The position numbers and the translations under genes are program-made. Of a stretch of DNA of 64,000 bases, positions 11,668-22,969 are shown piece by piece. The notes beneath the pieces were generated by a model that was given only the letters and a program-made list of their open reading frames with translations, was not told the origin of the DNA and did not search any database. Position 1 is the first letter of the stretch. Each line of letters begins with the position of its first letter. Source of the stretch: Spongospora subterranea f. sp. subterranea. Lineage: Eukaryota; Endomyxa: Phytomyxea; Phytomyxea; Plasmodiophorida. The stretch spans positions 1 to 64,000 of the forward strand of contig JAUGWO010000027.1 in NCBI GenBank assembly GCA_049724395.1, written 5' to 3'.

Positions 11668-13340
11668 CTACGACGAACGCAGAGTCATTTGACAGCCTCA
11701 ACATCCAATGTTTCAGGCCCACCCTAACACAATATGACGATGGTGCTTTTAGAGGACGGATATCATAGAGACAGGCAAAGGTGATTATCTAAGTTTGATA
11801 TGAGGATCAAGGTCGGGAACGTTGATACCCTATACACCGACGACCCTGTCGATTCGTCGATGATGAGCCATACTGTTCGAAGGATTAGCTGTATTCGTGA
11901 AAGGTAGTTTCTGAATAAGTGACTTCGATAATTGAGCGTTTGTGTCTTCGTTGGTTTGCAAATGGTTTATTTCGAGATAACTGGTACGACATTGTTGGCG
12001 AGGCCGTCATATCGACCAGCTGTCTCCATCACAGATTTGCTCATGAGTGCCAAAACAAGCGCAAGCTGTTGATTGAGACCGGTTTGAGTTATTAGATTCT
12101 TGTGCAAGCAAGGCTCCAGATTGTTCTTACTTTTGCTCAGAATCTCAGCCTTCAAGAATTCCATATATTGGTCTCGACGAATACCACACATTTCTATCAG
12201 TTTCACACATGCATTCCACACCATCGACAACAGAGGATGATGATAAGAAAGGAAATATGCACGTCGAAATGAAATCGACATGATTGAAAATGTTTCTTCT
12301 ACCCCAGGGTGAGAACCGTAATTGACCGAAATTTGTGATGGGAGAAAATTGTGGTGTCGAAACGTAGTCGTACATCAGTTTTAAGTCCTTATCAAATTTG
12401 TCAACAGGCGTCTCATCAACATTGTTGCCATCATAATTTCCCACTATAAATTCCGCAATCTGCCTTGTTTGAGGTGTCAATACAACTTCATGGTTTGGAA
12501 GGTGATCGTCGATGTGTTGAAGGTATTTTCCGATGGCGATCACGGCGCCATCTCGGATATCAGACCAAGTCACATTCGTTATCCGGTTGTTCCTTCTGCT
12601 GTTGACGAAAGCTTCAAGGGCAATGAGTGGTGCTTTCGACACCACTTCGCGATCACTCCAATAAAATTTTGTTTGAGGCCAACTAGTAGAAGCAAGAATA
12701 ACGGGTGTGACTTGTACTTCGGAAATACCAGGTATACCCATGTTGTTGATTGCGTTTTGACTCGTCCCGTCATTTCTTAAGAAAAGCTTCTTCGATTGGT
12801 GCATTGGGCTTCCAACGGACTTCCTTTTTTGGGACCCAGACACAACATTGTGAATGTTGTTCGGAAAGTAACCCACGTTGCCATGACCTTGATCGCTAAT
12901 GACAGTTGAGCGGGCGCCGCCTTGCAACATTGAACTGAACGATAATTGGCCATTTGGTTGACGCCATACCATTCTGCGACTTGTCGTCGACGGACAAGAT
13001 GCAGTACAATATGCTGGACTTTGAGGAAATAGATCTAAAGATTTCCTGGGATTACATATAACTGTTTTGTCAAGAAATAGATCGTAGAAAGGGATATTGC
13101 GCGAGGTTTGATCACTGTTTTCAGTGGAAGAAGCACCAATGTGTGAAAATGAACAGAGTCTCAATTCCAAGTCTGGTTGATCCGGCAAATCGTTATCATT
13201 GGTCGAGTGGGCAGGTAATGACAGAAGGAATAATAACAATCCCCAGATCATCTCGATTGGAAGAATGGCGAAATTATCCGTTCATCAACACCTCGGAGTC
13301 CGTTTACGGATTTCTACACTCCGTAGTCAGTCTGCGATGA
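11668..13340. repeat. Segmental duplication, copy A (with 17,958-19,582)
   Basis: This block aligns over almost its whole length with 17,958-19,582 in the same orientation. The left edge shares CGACGAACGCAGAGTCATTT and the right edge shares the CAGTCAGTCTGC motif just beyond the gene's 5' end. The shared part includes one whole gene plus about 300 bp of 3' flank, so it is a gene duplication and not a shared domain. The two copies are diverged by substitutions and small indels. Confidence 0.85.
11967..13251 (-). CDS. Putative secreted protein of unknown family, paralogue 1
   Basis: The product starts at an ATG (13251) with a clear N-terminal signal peptide (MIWGLLLFLLSLPAHS), followed by about 400 residues with no transmembrane segment. 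I do not recognise the family. The N-terminal third is polar and low in complexity (DNDLPDQPDLELRL). Two blocks are strongly conserved with the second copy: YDLFLDKTVICNPR...LDLFPQSPAY, and the C-terminal region DHLPNHEVVLTPQTR...IAEFIVGNYDG. The frame is open for 368 codons, then changes once near the C-terminal sixth, so the copy is either slightly broken or spliced there. Presence in two diverged copies next to transposons, plus a signal peptide, suggests a fast-evolving secreted or surface protein. Role in interaction with a host is speculation. Confidence 0.6.
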
Positions 13341-13858
13341 CAGTTCATTGCCGTAGATAACAATTCCATCCATTTTTAGGTCCGTAAATGGGTGTAGTAA
13401 TGTCACAGCATGTATACATACTTTGCCAAAAATGGAAAAAATATTGTTACAAACAATCAGAAAAATTGAGTAAGAGGCTGTTTCAAGTGGAAAATAATCG
13501 CGGAGAATACTAGGAGTAATAATTCCGGCAAAATCACATCTGTTCCAACGACGAAACGAAAAAATAATTGCGGAAGTAATTGTGCAAAGTTTGCGCGACA
13601 GTGAGACCTGAAATGCCGTAGTTGGATTGCGGGGTCCCCATAGAAATCGTGTTTGCTGTTTGTGGACGATGTCGCAAGCAGTCAAGCACAACCTGCTTCG
13701 GAGTCCCCATTGACGCCAGTGGCGCCTACTAAAAAGAGAGGCGGACCTGTCAAGTCTGCACAAACTCCAGATTGATTTTGCCGGAGTTATTTTCAGCAAT
13801 TATTTTCCACATGCCATCCAGAAAACTTCTCCGTTTATGCTCGTCGCTCACGCACTTT
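13341..13858. other. No supported gene
   Basis: A minus-strand open frame of about 160 codons (13314-13799) overlaps the edge of the duplication. It shows no recognisable domain and I do not support it as a gene. Confidence 0.4.
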
Positions 13859-14308
13859 TTAAGCAAAAAAATCGTTACTACCGGAAACAGAACAACTACT
13901 CAAAAGGTTAATATCTACACATGGGGGTCTGACAACAGGGTCTGATAACATAAATACCAACACATTGAGATCAAACAGTCGTTTATTTCTACACATGCGG
14001 CGGAAAGATATCAGGGGGCTGCGCGCGAAGCCCCTCTTTCTCCAAGTCCGACTCATCTTTTTGAGCTCTGTCATAGTGAACTCTGGCGCATTGATCGGAA
14101 CACCGGTGCAATGTCCGCAATGATCCATGTGCAGTTCCCCACATCTGTAATGCCGGTCTTCACGAGGGCAGGCAGGTAATGCCTGGATTTGCAAATTTGT
14201 GACGAAATTCATATGTACACTCAGTCGGGGGCAGTTTTCACATGAACACACATGATCAGTGTGACGCACTTCCATATGTACCCTTACATTAACAACACAA
14301 ATCACCAC
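13859..14308 (-). CDS. Hypothetical Cys/His-rich protein
   Basis: An open frame of about 149 codons carries clustered Cys and His: HTDHVCSCENC near its start, then ACPREDRHYRCGELHMDHCGHC at residues about 48-70 (listed in part). The spacing suggests metal binding but fits no zinc-finger class I can name. There is no signal peptide. It lies in a repeat-rich interval with no coding neighbours, and could be a fragment of a transposase zinc domain. Evidence for expression or a true start is absent. Confidence 0.25.
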   Translation of the reverse strand: MVICVVNVRVHMEVRHTDHVCSCENCPRLSVHMNFVTNLQIQALPACPREDRHYRCGELHMDHCGHCTGVPINAPEFTMTELKKMSRTWRKRGFARSPLISFRRMCRNKRLFDLNVLVFMLSDPVVRPPCVDINLLSSCSVSGSNDFFA

Positions 14309-15400
14309 ATTTTCATTTCAAGACAACATACGACACACATGAGGCATATTTTTGTGTACATAGTGTACTGTAGTCTTGCAAAAATCATTTTTGCTCGTCC
14401 CATTTTTGTTCACGCACTTTTGCGGCAGGAAAAAATATGGGGGCTATCCGCTATTGTATAAAAGACGGGCAGCTTGGAAAAGCAGAACTTTTTTATAAGG
14501 GTATTCGTCCTGCAATTAATGTTGGGTTGTCTGTTAGCGCGTAGGTTCTTCTGCTTCAATCAAAGCTATGAAACAAGTTGCAGGAAGTTAAACTAGAACT
14601 AGCCCAGTATCGTGAAGTAGAAGCTTTTGCACAATTTGAATCAAACTTGGATGCTTCGACTCAACATACTTCAAATAACAACGAAGAGGGACATCGAGAC
14701 CACGACTCGCCAAACCAACAATAACAACAACAGACTTCTAGGTAGGATACGTGAATTCGCAGAGCATTTTTCCGAATTCGCAAAAATTAAACTGGGCATT
14801 TTTACGTACACCGCCCTGAATACAATATTCGATTTGATGGCAGTATCTTCCCGTTTGTTTCGTCCTCAATGTTCGCAGTTGATTGAAGTGTAGATAACTG
14901 TCCGAGTCAGAATGAGGTCACAATGTAGCTCGACAAATCGAGTACATTCTTAAATGATCTTGAGCTGCTGGACAGACTGAACGCGGTGGATTATCCTCCT
15001 ACATGTCAAGTTGTTCATCTTCCTTGATTCTGTGTTATGAATAAACGACACTCCATCAACTACTATTTACGACTCACTACTAAACGATTCTAGCTGGGAG
15101 GCTAATGAATTGCGACAACTCAAAACCTATCGACATTAGACCTGATTAAGGGTCAGACCATTTCTCGTCCGATTCGGAAATGGAACTCGCCTCTATCGTC
15201 AAGAGCGCCGGTAGATCAAAGTGGAAACCTCCCGATTGCCAGGAAGCTCACGTTTGTATCGCGTTTACCTCAGAAACTACAATAGGAGTTCTGTTGTGAC
15301 CAAGATGATTACCCGTTGAAGCCAAATGGCCCTGTTTGGCTACTTTTTGAGACGTTTTCACAGAAACCGAATTTGAAGTCTCATTATTTTCAGTGGCGAT
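14309..15400. other. Gene-poor interval
   Basis: AT-rich sequence with only short frames. An Asn-rich stretch (repeated AAC/AAT near 14,720) is low-complexity. No repeat or RNA gene seen. Confidence 0.5.
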
Positions 15401-16150
15401 GGAAACAGGTGAACATTCGATACCGTCAATGCGACGGTGATGTGAAAGCTATTAACATCATATGAAAGAAATGCAATGAGGGAATCAAATGCAGCAACTC
15501 GTCGTGATCATTAACATCTCGGCCCAAAGAAACCAACCTAAACATTTTGATACAAGGTCATCGTACAATTCCATTGATATGTGTCCATCATTAACTGAAA
15601 ACTGTAGTTGCGGGTATTGTGAATCAACCCTGATCCAAATCGAATGTAAAGCCGCTTGTCAGTGGGTCAAGTATAAAATGGACAGAGCGATTGTGTGCCA
15701 TTCAGGGTTTCATGATTCACGTTTTCCCCATTTTCTGAAGGCAGATCACTACGCGAAAATGCGTTCAAAGGAAATGCGTTTGAAGGAGGTCATCGTTTCT
15801 GACTTAACATCGAAGGCCTTTGTCGGCACTCCGTTGAACAAATCTATACGCATCATCCACGAATCCTTCAGCAATAAGTCTAGAGTAGCTTATATCAGAC
15901 GCAACGTGTTGCAAAAATTGGGAGTTACTTCGCCCGGTTTGCCATTGATATTCTCGTTTGATTCCCTGCTGATTTATCTTGCAGGCATCGCAGAATCCCC
16001 ATTTTTTTCAACAGATTTTGGATTTCCAATTGCGAAGCGAGTCCATATCGACATCCATTCGCGTTCATTGCCAGTTGTTGACCACCGATTTCAAAGATCG
16101 GGAAGATTGTCACCTAGTTGCGCGACCATCGACGCCCCTGTTGAGTAACT
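15400..16150 (+). pseudogene. Possible Mutator-like (MULE) transposase N-terminal fragment
   Basis: The open frame 15489-16148 (219 codons) contains CSCGYCE...CKAACQWVKYKM followed by a FHDSRFPHF His motif, a Cys/His arrangement like the FLYWCH/WRKY-type zinc domain that opens MULE transposases. Just upstream, in another phase, RYRQCDGDVKAI could belong to the same domain. After it, residues 85-150 are helical and basic, as in MULE linkers, but no DDE core is visible. A second phase becomes more plausible after about 15,980, so the copy seems broken. The assignment rests on pattern resemblance only. Confidence 0.3.
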
Positions 16151-16229
16151 ACTTTCCTGTCCATTGTTGAACAGGGAGCGCTGAAAACCATCCCATTAGG
16201 CGCGATTCGAATCAGTAAACGACGACGTT

Positions 16230-17900
16230 GGAATAGCGCTTGAAACCCGTGGCAAGATTACCAAACTAACCTGAACGGACAAGTTCTTCGGTCATTTGTT
16301 CAAATTCTCGATCCGAAAACGATTTGCAAATGAAATCGATTCGAGGAAGAGGATACCGATATTTCGTGGTGATGGCATTGAGGCGCCAATAATCCACATA
16401 ACTGGCGAACTGCACGGTGACTTTGATTTTCGAATATACCAGTTTTCTCGTTGAGATAGGCGCGAAGTTCTTCCCGTTTCAGGGTTTGATAATCTTCATA
16501 TAGGGCTACATGGAGGGCTGAAGTCTGGAATAAGGTCAATGGAGCAATCGTAAATTCGATGAGTGGGGAGTTGGTCTGCATTCTTATTTTTCCAACACAT
16601 CGGCGTAGTCCTGTGATCCCGTCGGAAGGGAGTTTACTGACGTCTGGGGTTTAACTAGTGTTGACGAGTTGATCTAGGTGTTCGTTAGCAATAAGGAGGT
16701 TTACGAAGAGATTGGTGGCGCGAGTTCTTCACAATCGCCAATTTGAACTGGGGCCTTTCGCCAATCCAAACGTGGGTTGTGTCGTGCGAACCAGTCAAAC
16801 CCTGAGATGACATTATGCGAGATTTGAGAAACCAGATAGACCTCAACAGAACATCTGTGATCGCCAGTTCGGAATGAAACGGGCACCGTGCAATGAGATG
16901 TCGTTGCTGTCGTGATTCCGTCAAACGCTGTGGGTGATCATTCGATCTCCAGGGTATCGAATGTCGACGGGCGAATGAAAAGCACATGAAGTACAATCCA
17001 GCTCCAGTATCGATCAGAACCTCCTGAGGGATGATGGGGCCTGCTACTATGAACTCGCATGATACCAGATAACAATAATGGGGTACTGGGAACTGGTTGG
17101 ATTGTTTAATGTAGTATTACGAGTACGGTGGACCGTTCGTCTGAATGCCAGTTGTGCGTTCAAGTGACGCGAACACAATTCCGGTCGCTTTTAACGTGGT
17201 CAGCATCACGCCAACCGCCGTCTGGGAGACCTTCTCGGTACTGTTCAATGAGGAAGGTTTCCGGCCTCGCGGGCTAATGATCGAAACTTGTTCGTGTATT
17301 CATGTAGGGTGTCGAACCGGGCGTGACGAAGCTCCCGCAGGCTTCGTTTTTTTCGTAATGGGTCGTCGAACGCGCTTCGAAAGCCTGCAACTAATTGATG
17401 CTTCAGTCAATCGATCGTTTGGGTTGCGACCGCATCTCAGGGCCACCTTTGTCTTGTCGGACGAGAATCTCGACTGGTGGGTGCTCAAATGATTGGTCAT
17501 TTGACAGAACCAAATGGGCAGTTCTTGGCCACGCCATCAAAAGTTGGCGGTAATGGAATTGTGTTCCCGCTTGGGCAATTATTTACTGTCGCTTGTTGTT
17601 GAACCTAGTTTCCAGTTCGGCAATCCTCATTCGGAGCTGTCAGATCTCCAGATTATCTTAAGAGGGGTTGGTTTGAAAGGATGGATGGAAAGGCGATACG
17701 GCCATTGGAGCAATTGGCTTCGGCGATGCTTTGACCAGGGGTCAATTCTTGGCGCCAGCCATCTTTGTGTTGGGGGAATGGAGTGTCGAGTAGTTGGTCA
17801 TTCTGTTATGAATCAAGCAAGGGAAACGATGAGGGATCGATAACTGCGATAAACAAACTCGATTCTGTCCCAGTTGATTTGCCGTGTTTGTTCATTTTTC
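16230..17900 (-). mobile_element. Ty3/Gypsy-like LTR retrotransposon fossil (partial)
   Basis: Fossil copy read on the minus strand. Recognisable parts in order: a weak gag-like region (about 17,900-17,150), an aspartic protease with the DTGA signature (about 17,010), and the start of a reverse transcriptase with RLNAITTKYRYPLPRI (about 16,360). The rest of the polymerase, RNase H and integrase are not seen and no LTR pair was found. The copy is truncated and heavily broken (many breaks), hence old. It lies between the two copies of the secreted-protein duplication. Confidence 0.75.
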
Positions 17901-17957
17901 AAGTGGGGGTTAACTCCCATCATTATAAGTTAAGTCAAGTCCCAAATCTTTACAATG

Positions 17958-19582
17958 CAGCTGCGACGAACGCAGAGTCATTTGACAGCCTCAACATCAA
18001 ATGTTTCAGGCCGACCCTAACACAATATGACGATGGTGCCTTTTAGAGGACGAAAATCATAAAGACAGGCAAAGGAGATCATCTGAGTTTGATATGAGGA
18101 TCAAGATCGGGAACAGTGATACCCTATACACCGACTGACCCTGTCGATGATGAGCCATACTGTTCGAAGGATAAGCTGTATTCGTGAAAGGTTTCTGATT
18201 GAATGACTTCGAGAGCGTTTGTGTCGTCGTTGGGTTTTCGGAAACGGTTTATTTCGAGTTAACTGGTACGACATTGTTGGCGAGGCTGTCATGATGACCA
18301 GCTTTCTCCATCACATTTATTATGAGATGCAAAACCCGCGCAAGCTGTTGACGGAGACCGGTTTGAGTTCTTAGATTCTTGTGCAAGCAAGGCTTCCGAT
18401 TTTTCTGACATTTGTGCAGAATCTCAGCCTTCAAGAATTCCATATAATGGTCTCGACGGACACTACACATTTCTATCAGTTTCAAACAAGCATTCCACAC
18501 CATGGACAACAGAGGATGATGATAATAAAGGCAATATGCATGTCGAAATGAAATCGACATGATTGCAAATGTTTCTTCTACCGAGGACGAGAACCGTAAT
18601 TGATCGAAATATGTGATGGGAGAAGATTCTTCTGAAGAAGAAACGTAGTCGTACAACAGTTTCAAGTCCTCATCAAATTTGTCAACAGGCTTCTCATCAA
18701 CATTGTCGCCATCATAATTACCCACGATAAATTCCGCAATCTTCCTTGTTTGAGGTGTCAATACAACTTCATGGTCTGGAAGGTGATCGTCGATGTGTTG
18801 AAAGTATTTGCCGATGGCGATCACGGCGGCATCTCGGATAATTAACCACCCCAAAAAAAAAGGTGCCTGTTTGTTCCTTTTGCTGTTGACGAAAGCTTCA
18901 AGGACATTGAGTGGTGCTTCCAACACCAATTCGCGATTTCGAGGACACAAAAATTTTTTTGGGGCCAATAAGAAGAAGCAAGAACGGGAGGGATTTGTGC
19001 TTTGAAAATACAAGGAATCTTCGATCGGTGCATTGGGCTTTCATCGGACTTCCTTTTTTGGGGACCAGACACAACATTGTGAAAGCGGTTGTTGTTGTTA
19101 GGAAAGTAACCCACGTCGCGACGATCTTGATCGCTAATGACAATTGAGCGGGCACCAGTTGGCAACATTGGATTCAACGATAATTGGCCATTTGGTCGAC
19201 GCCATACCATTCTGCGACTTGTCGTCGACGGACATGATGCAGTACCATATGCTGGACTTTGAGGAAATAGATCTAAAGGTTCCCTAGGATCGCATATAAC
19301 TGTTTTGTCGAGAAATAGATCGTAGAATGGGATAACGCGCGAGTTTTGATCACTGTTTTTAGTCGAAGAAGGACCAATGTGTGAAGATGAACAGAGTTTC
19401 AATTCCAAGTCTGGTTGATTCGACAGATCGTTGTCATTGGTCGAGTGGGCAGGTGATGACAGAAGGAATAATACGAGAAACCAGATCATATCGATTGGAA
19501 AAATGGCGAAACGATGACCCGCTCATCACCACCTAGGAGTTCTTGTACGGAATTCTACACTTCTGCAGTCAGTCTGCAATGA
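17958..19582. repeat. Segmental duplication, copy B (with 11,668-13,340)
   Basis: Direct-orientation counterpart of copy A, containing the second secreted-protein gene and the same 3' flank. The 4.6 kb between the copies holds the MULE-like and Ty3/Gypsy remnants. Confidence 0.85.
18249..19489 (-). CDS. Putative secreted protein of unknown family, paralogue 2
   Basis: Paralogue of the gene at 11,967-13,251. The ATG at 19489 opens a signal peptide (MIWFLVLFLLSSPAHS) and the same conserved blocks follow (YDLFLDKTVICDPR, LDLFPQSPAY, DHLPDHEVVLTPQTR, IAEFIVGNYDG). Here the C-terminal part, through YHHPLLSMVWNACLKLIEMC to the end NNVVPVNSK, is one continuous frame, whereas the middle shows one frame change. 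Each paralogue is therefore interrupted at a different place, and the shared full-length protein would be about 420-440 residues. No catalytic motif is recognisable. Regular helices with conserved Trp and Cys in the C-terminal 100 residues suggest a folded domain. Confidence 0.6.
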
Positions 19583-20880
19583 TATGGTGTACAAACGTTG
19601 TTGGGTTCGGGTAATCCTGTGAGTCAGTCTGCTTATTACCTCCCACTGTTTTGGTGTCTCACTGTCGGGCCACCTGTCGACAGCTACGGACATGCGCAGC
19701 TGCCGACAGGTGGCCCAGTACCGTCGACTTCCGACCCAATTAGATTTGGTTTCAACTGTCGTTGTTATATACATTCAGACGGACTTGCCCGGTTATTTTC
19801 CTGGTCATATTCCAAGGTGCGGCAAAGGGTCAGTTTTGAACTTTAGACCAATGCCAGCTATATGAACTTGACTATATATGGTCATAGACCAATCCAGGAC
19901 CTGCTACGAATCCAGTGTTTATTAAAACTATTATGTGGATGGCCGCCGAAAAAAAACAGCTGTACTGAGTTGGCAATCTATAGTTCGATAATCACTGGGT
20001 GTTGATCGACCTGGATGATGTGATGAGTTTCCTCTGATCCACTGAGGTCGGCAAAGTTTCAAAACAAATTACAGGAGGTGTTCATTGTCACAATGGCTTC
20101 TGCTCAGGCAGATTAGTTTACCTTGACGGATGAACTGTCCGAGTGCGAACTCAACCTGAAAAGGCTTTTTTGAGTTATCAATATATTTATGAGCAGATGT
20201 ATTCCGAAATTTTCAAGCACGTGACTATAGACATCAGTTTTCGACGGTCATCCGCATAATAGTTGCTCAAGCACTGACTTGTGGCTGTCAACTTTCAGAA
20301 ATTGTACAGCCGTCAGTTATCTGAGCTCCTCTGAACCTCATAGTCACCCCCAAATCACAGTGATTATACCTGAAAAGTCAAAAAAATCGTATTTTGATGG
20401 CCACAAGTCAGCGCTTGAGCTTTTTCGACGATCTCAGATATTTTTCATGCAAATTTCTCAGCCATCTTTGGAACCTCAACTGTGGTTATAACTATGAAAA
20501 GAATGTAATTCGAACGTTCGAATGGAATGGCAGATGCATGTTATTGGGTTTGCATGGATGTGGCGGGGAACTTCTCGATATTGAATCTGTGATTGTAAAC
20601 TCTGTTCGGAATTGGAAGTTTGCGTTCGGAATGTATCAACTTGTTTTTTCAACGACATGAGTGCAATTTCGTTAGGACGGCGCTTTTGTCCTTGAATGTC
20701 ATGATCCAAAAGTCTTAGGTATATAAGGACCCGAGAATGATGGCCTTGTGCCATCATAGTACCTTTTGGGACGGTAAGTTTGTAGTTGAGAAACAAGTTG
20801 ATGGATTACGAACCCAAATTTCCAACGCCGAATGTCAACGCATGATATCGTACACTACGCGTGCAAGGATCAACGGGCTC
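19583..20880. other. Gene-poor interval upstream of the Copia fossil
   Basis: No recognisable coding sequence apart from the 19,664 hairpin. A 106-codon minus-strand frame (20,476-20,796) has no domain. Confidence 0.45.
19664..19721. repeat. Short inverted repeat (hairpin), GC-rich stem about 20 bp
   Basis: GGGCCACCTGTCGACAGCT (19667-19685) pairs with AGCTGCCGACAGGTGGCCC around a 12-nt loop, with one mismatch. It is not followed by a T-run. It could be a recombination site, a structured RNA or a miniature element end. Confidence 0.65.
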
Positions 20881-20899
20881 GTACCCGACAATTGATCTT

Positions 20900-22870
20900 T
20901 ACAATAAACTAAGGATCAGATTCCTTCCATCGCTCTTGTGCTAACATCGAGAAAGCCGGGCCCAGTTTCGCCCACCGCTGAATTCGTTGTTTAGACACAC
21001 GCTCCGCTCCAGCAATGAGCGATCACACGGTTTCCATGGAGCAGTTGACATCCCAACCGCTGACCGCACAGAACTGGCGTCTGTGGAGAAAGGAAGCTGT
21101 CATGGGCATGAAGTGCATCAACGCATACAACATCATGACTGGGATTGAGATGTCACCGCACTCGGGCACCACGAGGGCCTTTCAACAAGACTCGAACACA
21201 GAACTGGAAGACGCGCGCTCACGACTTCCCAGACGCCGCCCTCGCGCAAAACGACGCCAAACAGTTGGCACTAGAAGACCCAGAAAACGTTTCCCTTCGA
21301 CAGCGACTCCAACAGGCGCAACAAGATCTCGAGAAGGCCTCGATCGCCTACGCTCGCGCTGCAGCAGAGACATGAAACCCATCCCGACTACAGACACGCC
21401 CAGTGGCCAATCGACAAGCACCGACTTCGATCGACGACATGACCTAGCACACTGGCTACTGCACAGGTCTCTTTCCGACACGTACAAAGAACTAACGTCC
21501 GAATGCCCTGATCTGGCATCTACGTGGAGATCACTGACGAATCACTTCGACATTAAATCAGCTGCGGACGCCATAGCTGCAGAAGATCAACTAGAGCACT
21601 TAAGGCTAGGTGAACACGATGATATACTCAAGTTTCTGAAGAGCGTTCGACTTGTCAAAAGTGCACTAGCAAACGCTGGCGCTCCAATTTTCCAATTTCA
21701 GACCGTAAGCTATTTTTCAACCGTCATTGGGAAACTACCGAAACACATGCAGTCAATCCAAGAGACGATCTTATACGGCTTCTGAAGATCGAAAAAACTT
21801 CAGCACACTGGAGCAGACATTAACGTCGTATGCGAAGAACAATCCTCGCAGATCCTCCCCCGAGCAAGCGAACTTCACGAAAGCGAATGGAGCAACGTGC
21901 ACACATTGCAAGCGCCAAGGGGCATACCATCGACTGAATATCGATCGAGCCAAACTGCACATCTGCAAGAATTGTGGCACCATTGGTCATTTCGAGATGC
22001 GCTGCAAGAGTAAGGACAACAAAGACAAGGATAACAAGCACTCCAGTCACTACGCTTTCTCCACCTTCCTCACCAACATTCACCCTACGAATTCCTAGGT
22101 CACCGACGAGCCACATCGTCAATTAGCCCTCACATCAGCTTAATCGGCAAAGCAAGCGGCGACATGCTTACCATGGCAAACGGGTCAACCGTTCCTGTCA
22201 TCGGATATGGTCAAGCCGACGTTGGTTTCAAGCTGTCATCCGTCCTCTGCGTTCCATCCGCACACCGAAGCCTCGTTTCGATAGGGAAGGCATGCGAAGA
22301 CGGCGACAATCGACAAGGCGGCATTTGACGAACATGGATCCAAGCTCGACAAAAGCGGTGAAGTGATTGCATCTGGTACACGACGGGAACGCCTATTAGA
22401 GCACAACAAGCGTCAGGCCAACGTTGCCTCCATAAGCACCTGGCATCAAAGACAAACCCACTCTCCCACGCGAACCGTGCAAGAGATGTAGTCAGAACAA
22501 GGCCACCGGCAATACAAGTGCTGATGGACAAAGACTGCCAACGGGTCTATCAAATGCAAAACCTGTGAAAAGGGAAAGGCGACCAGGTTACCATTTCCGA
22601 CTAGCGATCCTGAACATAGAAGTTGAGAAGTTTGATAGAGTTCTAAAACACACTAATCTTTGTGGCCCGATGCAGGGTGGAAGAGTCCAAGGATCCCGGT
22701 ACTGTATGCCGGTTGTTGATCAACGCTCACGGTTCGTCACCCAATATTTCTTTGCCAGCAAAGGACATGGGCCGCTGACTCACCACCTGAATGCATCATG
22801 AGATGTGAAAACACGTTCGGCTACCCGCCGGCAATAGTGGCGAATTCACATCAACCGGCAAAAAAAATCG
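20900..22870 (+). mobile_element. Ty1/Copia-like retrotransposon fossil (5' part)
   Basis: Fossil on the plus strand. Parts in order: a gag region starting near 21,015 (LTAQNWRLWRKEAVMG, then LAHWLLHRSLSD...LTSECPDLASTWRSL), a CCHC zinc knuckle (CKNCGTIGHFEMRC, about 21,965-22,005), a degenerate protease/pre-integrase stretch, and the start of the integrase core (LCGPMQGGRVQGSRYCMPVV, about 22,665-22,725). Reverse transcriptase and RNase H are absent. The sequence ends at the tRNA-Leu gene. It is truncated and broken in several places, moderately old. Confidence 0.8.
22855..22868 (-). terminator. Pol III T-run terminator of tRNA-Leu
   Basis: An A-run on the plus strand (about 22,860-22,867) gives a run of seven or more T on the minus strand about 12 bp past the tRNA 3' end, typical of RNA polymerase III termination. 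Confidence 0.6.
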
Positions 22871-22879
22871 TAACACAAA

Positions 22880-22963
22880 TGCACTCGACGGGATTCGAAC
22901 CCGCGCCTTGTTTCCAAGACCACCGCCTAAAGGTGGCGCCTTAGACCGCTCGGCCACAAGTGC
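22880..22963 (-). tRNA. tRNA-Leu (anticodon UAG)
   Basis: The minus strand folds as a cloverleaf. Acceptor stem GCACTTG (5') pairs with CGAGTGC (3') with one G-T pair and discriminator A. The D arm contains GCCGAGCGGTCTAAGGC. The anticodon stem CCACC/GGTGG encloses the loop TTTAGGC, giving anticodon TAG. A long type-II variable arm (CTTGGAAACAAG) and a T arm with GGTTCGAATCC follow. The long variable arm and A discriminator agree with leucine. It has no intron and CCA is not encoded, as in eukaryotes. It is followed on the minus strand, after a few bases, by TTGTGTTACGATTTTTTT, a T-run suitable as an RNA polymerase III terminator. Confidence 0.95.
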
Positions 22964-22969
22964 TGCTGT

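Noticed and set aside
13859-14308. Ring-finger or TAZ-type zinc protein
   Set aside because: Cys/His spacing does not fit either class; kept only as a hypothetical frame.
15925-16113. Minus-strand frame over the end of the MULE-like fragment
   Set aside because: Short, no motif, overlaps the better-supported plus-strand fragment.
21182-21487. Minus-strand frame inside the Copia gag region
   Set aside because: Antisense shadow of the fossil; no independent features.
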